NCBI RefSeq assembly: GCF_025822245.1
Contig: NZ_JACKTL010000068.1
Location: 26,414-90,413, forward strand
Reading direction: 5' to 3'
Source of the DNA: Mycolicibacterium hodleri
GTDB taxonomy: Bacteria > Actinomycetota > Actinomycetes > Mycobacteriales > Mycobacteriaceae
Length of the DNA: 64,000 nucleotides
Made by a program: the position numbers and the translations under genes. Below the pieces are notes generated by a model. It did not search any database. It saw nothing but the letters and a program-made list of their open reading frames with translations, and was not told the origin of the DNA. Below are positions 9,345-18,202 of this stretch, in pieces; position 1 is the stretch's first letter; each line of letters opens with the position of its first letter.

Positions 9345-9673
9345 TGGCCACACCGTTGACCTTGAACACCGATCGGGACGCCGACGGGGCGCCGCGGGTC
9401 GTCGCCGAGGGGGAGATCGACCTCAGCAACATCGCCGTGTTCACCGAGGCACTCACGGAAGCGCGGGCCGGCACCCGACGGCCCATGACCGTCGACATGA
9501 GCGCGGTCAAGTACCTCGACAGCGCCGGCATCAACGCCCTGTTCAACCACGCCGACGAGGTGGACCGGCTCCACCTAATCGTCCACCCGTTCCTGATCCG
9601 CGTGCTCACGATCAGCGGGCTCAGCGACGTCGCGGTGGTGGAGGCGGCCTCCCCGCCGACGAACGGCGCCTAG
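9344..9673 (+). CDS. STAS-domain anti-sigma factor antagonist
   Basis: A 109-residue single STAS domain (SpoIIAA/RsbV family). The phosphorylatable serine lies in YLDSAGINAL (Ser60). In this family the unphosphorylated form binds an anti-sigma kinase and frees a sigma factor. The preceding gene encodes both a candidate kinase (RsbW-like tail) and a phosphatase for this serine. Translation is coupled: the TAA of the kinase overlaps the ATG by one base. It ends against the convergent mmpL gene with stop codons overlapping. No sigma-factor gene is in the window, so the target is unknown. Confidence 0.92.
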   Translation: MATPLTLNTDRDADGAPRVVAEGEIDLSNIAVFTEALTEARAGTRRPMTVDMSAVKYLDSAGINALFNHADEVDRLHLIVHPFLIRVLTISGLSDVAVVEAASPPTNGA

Positions 9674-12591
9674 CTCGGCACGGGGACCGGCGCGGTGTCG
9701 TCCTCGTTGCTCGCCGCGGGTGGCGGCGTCTTGCGGAAGTGGTTGTCGCCCCGCGGATAGACCACCAGCGGCCACCAGAACCACCGGCCAAGGAGCGTGG
9801 CGATCGACGGCATCAGCAGCGATCGCACGATGAAGGTGTCGACCAGCAGACCGATGGCGATCGTGGAGCCCATCTGCGCCAGCACCACCAGCTTGCTGAA
9901 CATCATGGCCGCCATGGTCGCGGCGAACACCAGTCCGGCCGAGGTCACCACCCCGCCGGTACCCGCCATCGAGCGGATGATGCCGGTCTTCAGCCCGGCG
10001 TGGATCTCGTCCTTGAACCGGGAGACCAGCAGCAGGTTGTAGTCCGAGCCCACGGCCAACAGGATGATCACCGACATCAGCATGACCAGCCACTGGATCG
10101 GCTTGCCAAAGAGGTCCTGCCACAACAGAACCGAGATGCCGAACGACGCGGCGATCGAACTTCCCGCCGTGGTCACGATGACCAGGGCCGCCACCGCGCT
10201 GCGGGTCAGGATGATCATGATCATGAAGATCAGCGTCAGCGCCGACACCACGGCGATCAGCAGGTCGTACTTGGCGCCGTCGGCCATGTCCCGGTAGGTG
10301 GCCGCCACGCCGCCGAGGTAGATCTTGGCGTCGGACAGCGACGACATCTTCAACGCGTCCTGTGCGGCCTTGCGTTCGGAGTCCACCCTCGCGATGCCGT
10401 CGACGGTGGCGGGGTCGCCCTCGTGGGTGATGAACATGCGCGCCGACTTGCCGTCCGGGGACAGGAACATCGCCAGGCCACGCTTGAAGTCCGGGTTGGT
10501 GAACGCCTCAGGGGGAAGGAAGAACAGGTCGTCGTTCTTGGCGTCGTCGAACGCCGCTCCCATCGCCAGGGCGGTGTCGTTGGAGGCCTCCATCTGGTCG
10601 AGCAGCGCCTTCTGCGAGTTGTACGACGCCAGCGACAGGTCACGGCTCTGCTTCATCGTGGCGATCGTCTGCGGCAGCAGTGCGGTCAACTTCGGTGCCA
10701 GCGCCGACAACTGGTCGGTGTTGGTCTGGACCGCTCCCGTCCGGTCGGTCAGTTCGTCGATGCCGTCGAGCGAGTCGAACAGGGAGCGGATGGCGGCGCA
10801 CAGCGGAATGTCGAAGCAGTGCGGCTCCCAGTAGAAGTAGGCCCGCATCGGCCGGAACGTGTCGTCGAAGTTGGCGATGTTGTCCCTGAGCTTCTCGGTG
10901 GTCCCGAGGAGTTCCCGCGACTTCTCCGCTGAGTCCTGGGTGAGCGCGGTCTGCTGCAGCGACAGCTGGTACTGCTGCTCCAGGATGGCGATCGAGGCGT
11001 TGGTCGAGTCGATCGTCCGCAGCTGGTCGGCCAGTTGAGCACGTTGGAACGGCAGGTTCATGTTGCTCGTCTGGCCGGAGACGCTCGTCTGGAACGGGAT
11101 CGAGCTGTGTTGGATCGGGATGCCGAGCGGCCGGGTGATGCTCTGCACCATCGCGATGCCGTCGGTGTGCATGACGTTGCGCGCCACCGCATTCAGCACC
11201 AGCATGTCGGCCGGATTGCGCATGTCGTGCTCGGAGTTGACCATCAGGATGTCGGGGTTCATCCGGGCCTGGGAGAAGTGCCTGTCGGCCGCGGCGAACC
11301 CGACGTTGGTGGGCGCGTCCTTGGGCAGGTAGTACTGGTCGTTGTAGGCGGGCTTGTAGCCGGGAATCGCCACGAGGCCGATCAGCACGATGAACAGGCT
11401 GACGACGAAGATTGGTGCGGGCCAACGGACTACTGCCGTCCCGACCTTGCGCCAGAACCGGCTCTGGGCGGGTCGCTTGGATTCGTAGAGTCCGACCTTG
11501 CTGCCGAGGAAGAGCACCGCCGGGCCGAGGGTCACCGCGATGACCACGACCACGACCATGCCGATCGCCACGGGTGCGCCCATGGTGCTGAAGTAGGGCA
11601 GCCGGCAGAAGCTGAGGCAGTAGGTGGCCCCGGCGATCGTCAGGCCCGAACCCACGATGACGGGAGCGACGGACTTGAAGGTGGCGTAGTAGGAGTCGTC
11701 CCGGTCCAGCCCCATGGCGCGGTCTTCGCGATAGCGACCGAAGATGAAGATGCCGTAGTCGGTGGCCGCGGCGATCGCCAGCATCGTCAAGATGTTGCCC
11801 GCGAACGTCGTCAAGCCGAACGCCCCGTTGGTGGCGAGCACCGAGACCACGCCTCGGGCGGTCAGCAGCCCGAGGAACGTCAGGAACAGCTGAACCAGCG
11901 TCGTCCGAATCGACCGGTAGACGATCAGGAGCATGAGGGCGATCGCGGCGAGCGTGATCAACGTGATCTGGGCCAGGCTCGCGTTGCCGATGACGTGCAG
12001 GTCGTCGGTGAGGGCGGCCGGACCGGCGACGTAGGCCTGCACACCCGGTGGGGCCTTGGTCTCCGCGATGACCTGTCGGACGAAGTCGACGCCCTCGTTG
12101 GCCTCCGTCTGCCCCTGCTCGCCGGCCAGGTTGATCATCACGTAGGACGCCTTGCCGTCGGCGCTCTGCGCGCCGGCCGCGGTCAAGGTGTCGCCCCAGA
12201 AGTCCTGGATGTGCTGAATGTGCTGGGGATTGGTCTGCAGCTTCTTGATGATGGCGTTGTAGTAGTCGTGTGCCGGCGGGCCCAGCGGCTGCTGGCCTTC
12301 GATCACGACCATCACGGTGCTGTTGGAGTCGAACTCCTTGAAGTTTCCGCCCATCAACTTCATCGACGTCATCGACGGAGCGTCCTCGGGTGCCATCGGC
12401 GCCGAGTGCAACTCGCCGACGACCTCCAGCTGGGGCGCCATCACGTTCACCAGAACCGCCACCACGATCCAGAACAGGACGATCGGGAGGGAGAAGATTC
12501 GGATCGCGTGCGGCAGGTAGGGCCGCTTGGGCCGTTGCACGTCCTCGGACGGGTTCTCGGCCGGCGCTTGTCCGGGCGTCGCGTGCGTCAT
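9670..12591 (-). CDS. MmpL-family RND transporter
   Basis: A 973-residue MmpL protein of the MmpL4/MmpL5 type, which moves lipids, siderophores or drugs across the inner membrane using proton flow. The proton-relay Asp-Tyr pairs are present in both halves: Asp278-Tyr279 in AATDYGIFIF and Asp850-Tyr851 in VGSDYNLLL. Two periplasmic domains are separated by membrane blocks, and the second includes a long heptad-rich stretch (roughly residues 510-690), as in MmpL4/5. The gene overlaps mmpS by 4 bases, and a MarR regulator heads the operon. The substrate cannot be told from sequence; siderophore export and drug efflux are the known roles of relatives. Confidence 0.95.
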   Translation of the reverse strand: MTHATPGQAPAENPSEDVQRPKRPYLPHAIRIFSLPIVLFWIVVAVLVNVMAPQLEVVGELHSAPMAPEDAPSMTSMKLMGGNFKEFDSNSTVMVVIEGQQPLGPPAHDYYNAIIKKLQTNPQHIQHIQDFWGDTLTAAGAQSADGKASYVMINLAGEQGQTEANEGVDFVRQVIAETKAPPGVQAYVAGPAALTDDLHVIGNASLAQITLITLAAIALMLLIVYRSIRTTLVQLFLTFLGLLTARGVVSVLATNGAFGLTTFAGNILTMLAIAAATDYGIFIFGRYREDRAMGLDRDDSYYATFKSVAPVIVGSGLTIAGATYCLSFCRLPYFSTMGAPVAIGMVVVVVIAVTLGPAVLFLGSKVGLYESKRPAQSRFWRKVGTAVVRWPAPIFVVSLFIVLIGLVAIPGYKPAYNDQYYLPKDAPTNVGFAAADRHFSQARMNPDILMVNSEHDMRNPADMLVLNAVARNVMHTDGIAMVQSITRPLGIPIQHSSIPFQTSVSGQTSNMNLPFQRAQLADQLRTIDSTNASIAILEQQYQLSLQQTALTQDSAEKSRELLGTTEKLRDNIANFDDTFRPMRAYFYWEPHCFDIPLCAAIRSLFDSLDGIDELTDRTGAVQTNTDQLSALAPKLTALLPQTIATMKQSRDLSLASYNSQKALLDQMEASNDTALAMGAAFDDAKNDDLFFLPPEAFTNPDFKRGLAMFLSPDGKSARMFITHEGDPATVDGIARVDSERKAAQDALKMSSLSDAKIYLGGVAATYRDMADGAKYDLLIAVVSALTLIFMIMIILTRSAVAALVIVTTAGSSIAASFGISVLLWQDLFGKPIQWLVMLMSVIILLAVGSDYNLLLVSRFKDEIHAGLKTGIIRSMAGTGGVVTSAGLVFAATMAAMMFSKLVVLAQMGSTIAIGLLVDTFIVRSLLMPSIATLLGRWFWWPLVVYPRGDNHFRKTPPPAASNEDDTAPVPVPS

Positions 12592-13028
12592 GCGGACTTC
12601 ACCAAGCAGTAGGTCTGAGCTTCGATTCCGCTCGCGGACTGCTCTTCACGGACGGTTCCATTCACGGTGACGCGGCATCCAATCTGATCGCCGTCGGCCC
12701 GCGCCATCAGGTTCGCGCTGACCGTCGGCAAGGTGGTCGACAGGGTGACCGACCACGGCAGTGACGCAGTGATCGTGTGGACGTGGGCATCCGGGTCGAA
12801 GTAGCTGATGAGGGCCGTGTCGCCCGGTGAGCCGTAGACGTCGTACACCATGATCTTCGGGTTGAACTGGACGATCTCGATGCCCGAGCCGGCGTTGGCG
12901 TTGAGGTCCTGGGAGGCGAACTGGCGGTGCAAGCGAAACACCACCAGACCGGAGACCGCCAGCACCACGATCAGGACCAGGGGGATCCACAGTTTCTTGA
13001 ATCCGCGACCGATCGGATTGTCCTTCAC
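12588..13028 (-). CDS. MmpS-family membrane protein
   Basis: A 146-residue MmpS accessory protein: short basic N-terminus, one membrane helix (about residues 14-34), then a periplasmic beta-sandwich with a Cys pair typical of MmpS C-termini. MmpS proteins act with the MmpL partner encoded next. The frame is open upstream, but the GTG at 13028 shares its G with the TAG stop of the marR gene, and the family's N-terminus begins here, so I choose it. That one-base overlap suggests coupled translation of the regulator and transporter. Confidence 0.92.
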   Translation of the reverse strand: MKDNPIGRGFKKLWIPLVLIVVLAVSGLVVFRLHRQFASQDLNANAGSGIEIVQFNPKIMVYDVYGSPGDTALISYFDPDAHVHTITASLPWSVTLSTTLPTVSANLMARADGDQIGCRVTVNGTVREEQSASGIEAQTYCLVKSA

Positions 13029-13513
13029 TACAACGCCTTCCGCTGATCGTCGATGGGTGGGCAATCCGCAGTGGCGGCGAGCCTGCGCAGGATGGGTAGA
13101 GCCACGCGGGCCGACAGCTGCAACGCGTTCTGCTCTTCGGGGGTCAGGGTGTCCATCAGTTCGGTGAGGCGTTCCCGGCGTGAGCGTCGGCGGTCGTCGA
13201 CGGCGTCCTGACCGTGCTCGGTGATGCCGACGAGCGTGGCCCGTCCGTCCTCGGGGTCGGCTATTCGGCAGACGAATCCCTGCCGTTCCAGCCGCGTGAT
13301 CAGCTGGGTCATCGACGGCTGACTGATGCCTTCCTTGGCGGCCAGGGTGGTCAGCCGAATCGGGCCTTCGCGGCAGAGTCTGTTGATCGCGAACAGGGCG
13401 GACGCGCTCAAGTCGGTTCTGTCGGTCAGGAACCGGGCGGTCAGGTCCACGGCCTGGTCGAGGAGTCCGCCGACGCATTCACTGGCGATGCGTTCGCTCG
13501 GCTCCTCGGGCAC
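13028..13513 (-). CDS. MarR-family regulator of the mmpS-mmpL operon
   Basis: A 161-residue winged-helix MarR protein, with the recognition region around GISQPSMTQLITRLERQG and the wing ADPEDGRAT. It is first in the marR-mmpS-mmpL operon and is therefore probably an autoregulating repressor of the transporter. By eye it does not resemble Rv0678 (MmpR5), the regulator of mmpS5-mmpL5 in M. tuberculosis, so the ligand may differ. The start is a GTG at 13513; just upstream is an AT-rich palindromic stretch. Confidence 0.88.
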   Translation of the reverse strand: MPEEPSERIASECVGGLLDQAVDLTARFLTDRTDLSASALFAINRLCREGPIRLTTLAAKEGISQPSMTQLITRLERQGFVCRIADPEDGRATLVGITEHGQDAVDDRRRSRRERLTELMDTLTPEEQNALQLSARVALPILRRLAATADCPPIDDQRKAL

Positions 13514-13514
13514 C

Positions 13515-13544
13515 CGCTAGATATATCATGAGTCCTATGTAGCG
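13515..13544. promoter_or_regulatory. Candidate MarR operator upstream of marR-mmpS-mmpL
   Basis: Just upstream of the marR start lie a perfect 8-base palindrome GATATATC (13520-13527) and an outer inverted repeat CGCTA...TAGCG (13515-13519 and 13540-13544). The stretch is AT-rich against a GC-rich background, as MarR sites often are. Regulation is inferred from position. The rest of 13545-13754 shows no gene or clear signal. Confidence 0.4.
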
Positions 13545-13754
13545 GCGAATTGGCGGCTATCACAGGTGATCACCAGCTAGTTCACAGAAATGGACTTCCG
13601 CCGCCTTTCGGGCTCGTCACCGCCGACTGTCCACGGCCATGGGCGGTTTCGCTCGCGACGATTCGGATCCGTCCTCGGCTCCGCGGAGCGACGGATGACC
13701 GCATCCGGAATCTGCATAACGCCCCCTATGCATCGGCGTTCCCCCAACGCCACC

Positions 13755-14978
13755 TCAGGCCAGCGCGTCGCCGAGCGCCCCGAGCAAGCGGTCGACGTCG
13801 GCGGCGGTGTTGTACGGCGCGAGGCCGATCCGCAGCCCGCCGGCCTCGCCCAGCCCGAGTAACCGGGCCGCCTCGTAGGCGTAGAACGACCCGGCCGGTG
13901 CGTTGACGTCCTGTCCCGCGAGCGCCGCGCTGACCTCGGCGGCGTCGCGACCCTCGAAGGTCACCAGCAGCGTCGGGGTTCGTCGGGCGGCCGTCGAGTG
14001 GATCCGCACTCCGGCAAGCGTTCTCAACCCCGCTTCGATGCGCTGGCGCAGCCCGTCCTCGTGGGCTTCGAGGGCGCCCAGGCTGGCGACCAGCCTCTCG
14101 CGGCGCGAGCCGGCGGCACCCGTCATGCCCGCGAGGAAGTCGACGGCGGCCGTCGCGCCCGCCATCACTTCGTATGGCAGCGTGCCCAATTCGAAGCGTT
14201 CGGGAACGCGATCGGTCGACGGCAGCAGCTTGGCGGGGCGCAGCTCGGCGAGCACGTCGGCCGTGCCGGCCACCACGCCGCAGTGCGGTCCGAGGAACTT
14301 GTACGGCGAGCACGCGAAGAAGTCGGCGCCGAGCTCGCGGACGTCGACGATCCCGTGTGCGGTGTAGTGCACCCCGTCGACGTAGAGCAGTGCCCCCGCG
14401 GCGTGGGTGACGTCGGCGATCGCCCGCACGTCGGGCATCGTCCCGATCAGGTTGGAGGCGGCGGTGACCGCCACCAGGCGCGTGCGATCGGTCAGCTGCG
14501 CCGCGACGGCGGCCACCGGGAGCTCCGAGCTGGTGGGGTCGAAGTCCACCCAGCGAACGGTCGCGCCCGCCGCGGCGGCGGCGAGCACCCACGGCCGCAC
14601 GTTGGCGTCGTGGTCGAGTCGGGTCACGACGACCTCGTCGCCAGGGCCCCACCCGGCCGACAACGTGCGCGACAGGTCGAAGGTCAGCGCCGTCATGCTG
14701 CGGCCGAAGATCACCTCGTCGGGGTCGGCGTTGAGCAGATCGGCCAGTGCGGCGCGACAGTCGACGACGATCGCCTCGGCGTTGCGCGCGGCCGCCGTGA
14801 CGTGTCCGCGGTTGGCCAGCGGCCGCAGCATCGCGTCGCGCACGGCGTCGGCCACGGCGGTCGGCGTCTGCGAGCCACCCGGCCCGTCGAAGAACGCGGT
14901 ACCGCCCTCAAGGGCGGGAAAGCAGGCGCGGACCGCCTCGACGTCGAAGGCGGGTGCGGTGTCGAGTGGACCGGTCAC
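13755..14978 (-). CDS. Cysteine-desulfurase-like class V aminotransferase
   Basis: A 407-residue fold-type I PLP enzyme of the cysteine desulfurase-like group. The PLP lysine is Lys227 in SPYKFLG, and the PLP Asp lies in LYVDGVHYTAH. Relatives are often annotated as desulfurase-like proteins of unknown substrate, and I see no IscU/SufU or other sulfur-transfer gene nearby. The start is ambiguous: GTG at 14978 matches the family N-terminus, while an ATG at 15023 would add 15 residues. It diverges from a dialkylglycine decarboxylase gene 54 bases away. Confidence 0.8.
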   Translation of the reverse strand: MTGPLDTAPAFDVEAVRACFPALEGGTAFFDGPGGSQTPTAVADAVRDAMLRPLANRGHVTAAARNAEAIVVDCRAALADLLNADPDEVIFGRSMTALTFDLSRTLSAGWGPGDEVVVTRLDHDANVRPWVLAAAAAGATVRWVDFDPTSSELPVAAVAAQLTDRTRLVAVTAASNLIGTMPDVRAIADVTHAAGALLYVDGVHYTAHGIVDVRELGADFFACSPYKFLGPHCGVVAGTADVLAELRPAKLLPSTDRVPERFELGTLPYEVMAGATAAVDFLAGMTGAAGSRRERLVASLGALEAHEDGLRQRIEAGLRTLAGVRIHSTAARRTPTLLVTFEGRDAAEVSAALAGQDVNAPAGSFYAYEAARLLGLGEAGGLRIGLAPYNTAADVDRLLGALGDALA

Positions 14979-15032
14979 CAACGAAGTCTGACCCACGCCC
15001 GTGGGGCCCGCAGCGGGCGGCATACTCGTGTC

Positions 15033-16328
15033 GTGGACACCACGCAGTTCTGGACCGACGCCGGGCACCACGTGGTGCGCTACGGGGCAGCCTTCGTCCC
15101 GCGAGTCATCAAGCGGGCCAACGGAAGTCACGTGTACGACGAGAACGGGACGGCGATCCTCGACTTCACCTCGGGGCAAATGAGTTCGGTGCTGGGGCAT
15201 TCCCATCCCGACGTCGTGTCCACGGTCTCGACGGCGGTGGCCACCCTCGACCACCTCTACAGTGGAATGCTCAGCGAGCCGGTGGTCGAACTGTCGACGA
15301 AGCTCGCGGCCACCCTGCCCGCGTCCCTGGAAAAGGTGCTGCTGCTGACCACCGGCGCCGAGTCCAACGAAGCCGCCATCAAGATGGCGAAGCTCTACAC
15401 CGGCAAGTACGAGGTGGTGTCGTTCGACCGGTCCTGGCACGGCATGACCTCGGGTGCGGCCTCTGCGACGTTCAGTGCCGGGCGCCGTGGGTACGGCCCA
15501 CCGATGCCGGGCAACCTGACCCTGCCGACCCCCAACGCCTACCGGTCGCCGTTCCGGCATCCCGACGGCAGCTACGACTGGCGCACGGAGCTGGAGTACG
15601 GGTTCGCGGCAGTCGACGCCCAATCCTCGGGCAGCCTCGCCGCGTGCCTGGTCGAGCCGATCCTGTCCTCGGGCGGCATCATCGAACCGCCGCCGGGTTA
15701 CCTGGCCCGCCTCGCCGAACTCTGCGCCGAACGCAGCATGCTCCTGATCGCCGACGAGGCACAGACTGGCATCGGCCGCACCGGAACGATGTATGCCTTC
15801 GAACGCGACGGCGTCGTCCCGGATCTGCTGACGCTGTCGAAGACCCTCGGCGCCGGTCTGCCGGTGGCCGCGGTCGTCACCACCGACGAGATCGAATCCG
15901 TGTGCCACGACCGGGGTTTCCTGTTCTTCACCACCCACGTGTCGGATCCGCTCGCCGCGTCGGTCGCGTTGACGGTGCTTAACGTCGTCGAACGCGACGG
16001 TCTGGCCGAGCGGGCCGCCCACCTCGGCGGACACCTGGGGACCCGGCTGGCCGCCCTTCGCGAACGGCACGAACAGGTCGGCGACGTGCGTGGCCGGGGG
16101 TTGTTGCAGGGCGTCGAGCTGGTCACCGACAAGGTGAGCAAGGCACCCGCCGACGACCTCGGCGCGCGGGTGACCGCCGAGTGCCTTCGGCGGGGGCTGC
16201 ACATGAACATCGTGCAGCTGCCCGGCATGGGCGGCATCTTCCGCATCGCCCCGCCCCTGACGATCACCGACGCCGACCTCGACGCGGGACTGGACATCCT
16301 CGGCGACGCCCTGGCGGCCTGCCTGTAG
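15033..16328 (+). CDS. dgdA: 2,2-dialkylglycine decarboxylase
   Basis: A 431-residue class III PLP enzyme, very similar along its length to Burkholderia cepacia DgdA, which decarboxylates and transaminates 2,2-dialkylglycines such as 2-aminoisobutyrate with pyruvate as acceptor. The residues known in that enzyme are kept at nearly the same numbers: Gln49 in TSGQMS, Ser77, Trp135 in SWHGM, Asp241, Lys270 in LSKTLGAG and Arg404 in FRIAPP. The GTG at 15033 gives the right length; the frame is open further upstream but that part is antisense to the neighbour. Its stop is next to that of the convergent FAD gene. Confidence 0.9.
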   Translation: MDTTQFWTDAGHHVVRYGAAFVPRVIKRANGSHVYDENGTAILDFTSGQMSSVLGHSHPDVVSTVSTAVATLDHLYSGMLSEPVVELSTKLAATLPASLEKVLLLTTGAESNEAAIKMAKLYTGKYEVVSFDRSWHGMTSGAASATFSAGRRGYGPPMPGNLTLPTPNAYRSPFRHPDGSYDWRTELEYGFAAVDAQSSGSLAACLVEPILSSGGIIEPPPGYLARLAELCAERSMLLIADEAQTGIGRTGTMYAFERDGVVPDLLTLSKTLGAGLPVAAVVTTDEIESVCHDRGFLFFTTHVSDPLAASVALTVLNVVERDGLAERAAHLGGHLGTRLAALRERHEQVGDVRGRGLLQGVELVTDKVSKAPADDLGARVTAECLRRGLHMNIVQLPGMGGIFRIAPPLTITDADLDAGLDILGDALAACL

Positions 16329-17258
16329 TCAGCGAGCCAGTCGAGCGGCGAGCGCCGCGCCGAGCCGATGCCCGGACAGCCACGCCGACTCGATGCGCGG
16401 CGCACCGGACGGACACCACGAGTCGCCGCACGAGCCGAGTAGACGACCGCCGTGGGTAGTGAGTCCGTATGCGTCTTCATCATGCGTGGCAACGGGTTTC
16501 GCGAACGTCCAGCGGTGGGCGTGGGTCCACTCCGGGGTCGCCGTGACGCCGAGAAGTCGCCGGAGCGCGTCGAGGACGGGGGCCACCGCGCCGTCGGGGT
16601 CGTCCAGGTGCGCCGCGGCCCGTTGGGCGGTGGTGTGGACGACGAGGACGGCCGCGCCGTCGCCGCGTCGGGAGCCGTCGTCGGCGATGGTGGTGACGTC
16701 GGGGTCGTCGTTGACGAAGGCGGCGTCGGGAAGAGGCCAGCAGCGCCGCTCCCAGCCCGCCGCGACGGTGATCACCGGTTCGTAGTCGACCCACTCGGCG
16801 GCGTCGGGGGCCAGGCGGGCGGCCTGCGGGTCCGGCATCGCCAAGACGATTGCGTCATGGTCCAATTCGTCGAGGGAGCCGACCGCGGCCTCGCAGCGCG
16901 CCTCGTCGGGCAGCGACGCCCGCACCAGCGACCGCAGCCCGTCGGGGGCGGCGTAGCGCATCGGGCCGGAGGTCTGACGGTGGCCGTCGGCGGAGTACAC
17001 GTCGAGGGTGTCGGTCCAGTCCCGCACCAGCTTCTGGGCCGACCATCGCTCGACCGCAGCGACGAATTCGGGCTCCTTGGCCGTGAAGTACGCGGCGCCC
17101 AGGTCGACGCGGCGGCCGTGCAGCGTCGGCGACGCCATCCGCCCGCCCGGCGCACGGCCCCGTTCGATCAGCTCCGCGGAGATGCCGTGCCCGCGCAGGA
17201 CGTGGGCGCAGACGGCCCCGGATATGCCGGCACCGATGACTGCGACTCGCGAGGACAC
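16329..17258 (-). CDS. Renalase-like FAD-dependent oxidoreductase
   Basis: A 309-residue flavoprotein with an N-terminal dinucleotide motif VIGAGISGAV (about residues 6-15), an acidic residue ending the second strand, and the PGGRM segment typical of FAD amine-oxidase and renalase relatives. A C-terminal FAD motif lies around LLGSCGDSW. Substrate unknown; annotated relatives include renalase, which oxidises misreduced NAD(P)H isomers, but I cannot show this here. It is the last of three co-directional genes (from 18955) with 9 bases to the one before. Confidence 0.78.
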   Translation of the reverse strand: MSSRVAVIGAGISGAVCAHVLRGHGISAELIERGRAPGGRMASPTLHGRRVDLGAAYFTAKEPEFVAAVERWSAQKLVRDWTDTLDVYSADGHRQTSGPMRYAAPDGLRSLVRASLPDEARCEAAVGSLDELDHDAIVLAMPDPQAARLAPDAAEWVDYEPVITVAAGWERRCWPLPDAAFVNDDPDVTTIADDGSRRGDGAAVLVVHTTAQRAAAHLDDPDGAVAPVLDALRRLLGVTATPEWTHAHRWTFAKPVATHDEDAYGLTTHGGRLLGSCGDSWCPSGAPRIESAWLSGHRLGAALAARLAR

Positions 17259-17267
17259 GGCTCCAAC

Positions 17268-18176
17268 CTAGTCCGGGCCGACCACCGCGTTCGGCGGCCG
17301 ACCGCCCGTGGCGAAGACGTCGATCTGGTCCTGGGCGACGCGCCAGGCCCGTTCCCACGCCCCCTCGGTGCTCCCGGCGACGTGCGGGGTGAGGATGAGG
17401 TTCGGTGCGGACCACAGCGGATGCCCCGGCGGCAGCGGCTCGGGATCGGTGACGTCCAGCGCGGCGCGAAGCCGGCCCGAAATCAGCTCCGCGAGCAACG
17501 CGTCGGTGTCGACGGCACTGCCGCGACCGGCGTTGACGACCACGGTGCCGTCGCGCAGCCGGCCCAGGAACCGGGCGTCGAGAAGGTGGTGGGTCTCCTC
17601 GGTCGCCGGCAGCATCGCGACCACGGCGTCGGCGCCGGGGAGCAGCTCGTCGACGTCGGAGAGCGCGACGACGCCGTCGCGGGCCCGCCGTCCGACGAGC
17701 GTCACCTCGACCTCGAACGGCACGAGCCGGGCCGCCAGGTTGACGGCCAGGTCGCCGGCGCCGAGCACCACGACACGCTTGCCGATCAGCGTCTCGGTGT
17801 CCTTGAAGCCCCAGACGCCGTCGGCCTGGTGGGCCCGAAACCCCGGCAGGTCGCGGTAGATGGACAGCAGCACGGCCACCACCCACTCGGCCGTCGAGCC
17901 GCCGTGCGCCCCACGCCCGTTGGACAGGACCACGCCCTCGGGGAGGTGGGGCACCCACTGCTCGTAGCCCGCGTTGAGCGTCTGGACGAGGCGCAGGCCA
18001 GGCAGGTCGGCGAACCGGGCGCCGGTCTCCGGGGCGTTGTCGAACCCGACCACGACGACGTCGGCGTCGAGGTGGTCCGACGGCCATGGATCGCCGGGTC
18101 GATAGAACGCCATCGTCGTGTCCGCCGTGGGGGTGGGCAGTTCGAGGCCGAGGTCGTCTGGCACGAGCACTTTCAC
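17268..18176 (-). CDS. D-isomer 2-hydroxyacid dehydrogenase family protein
   Basis: A 302-residue NAD(P)-dependent dehydrogenase of the D-2-hydroxyacid family (GyaR/SerA fold). The nucleotide-binding motif is VVVLGAGDLAVN (about residue 137 onward); the catalytic Arg lies in NAGRGSAVD and the His in LTPHVAGS, with the Glu in DPEPLP. I start at GTG 18176 (VKVLVPDDL), since the open frame upstream is antisense to nothing conserved and overlaps the next gene. Physiological substrate unknown. Confidence 0.82.
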   Translation of the reverse strand: MKVLVPDDLGLELPTPTADTTMAFYRPGDPWPSDHLDADVVVVGFDNAPETGARFADLPGLRLVQTLNAGYEQWVPHLPEGVVLSNGRGAHGGSTAEWVVAVLLSIYRDLPGFRAHQADGVWGFKDTETLIGKRVVVLGAGDLAVNLAARLVPFEVEVTLVGRRARDGVVALSDVDELLPGADAVVAMLPATEETHHLLDARFLGRLRDGTVVVNAGRGSAVDTDALLAELISGRLRAALDVTDPEPLPPGHPLWSAPNLILTPHVAGSTEGAWERAWRVAQDQIDVFATGGRPPNAVVGPD

Positions 18177-18202
18177 GGTGCCCACGCTAGTGACCGCCCG
18201 GG

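Noticed and set aside
13755..14978. Housekeeping IscS/SufS cysteine desulfurase
   Set aside because: No Fe-S assembly genes are nearby and the sequence fits the desulfurase-like group of unknown substrate better.
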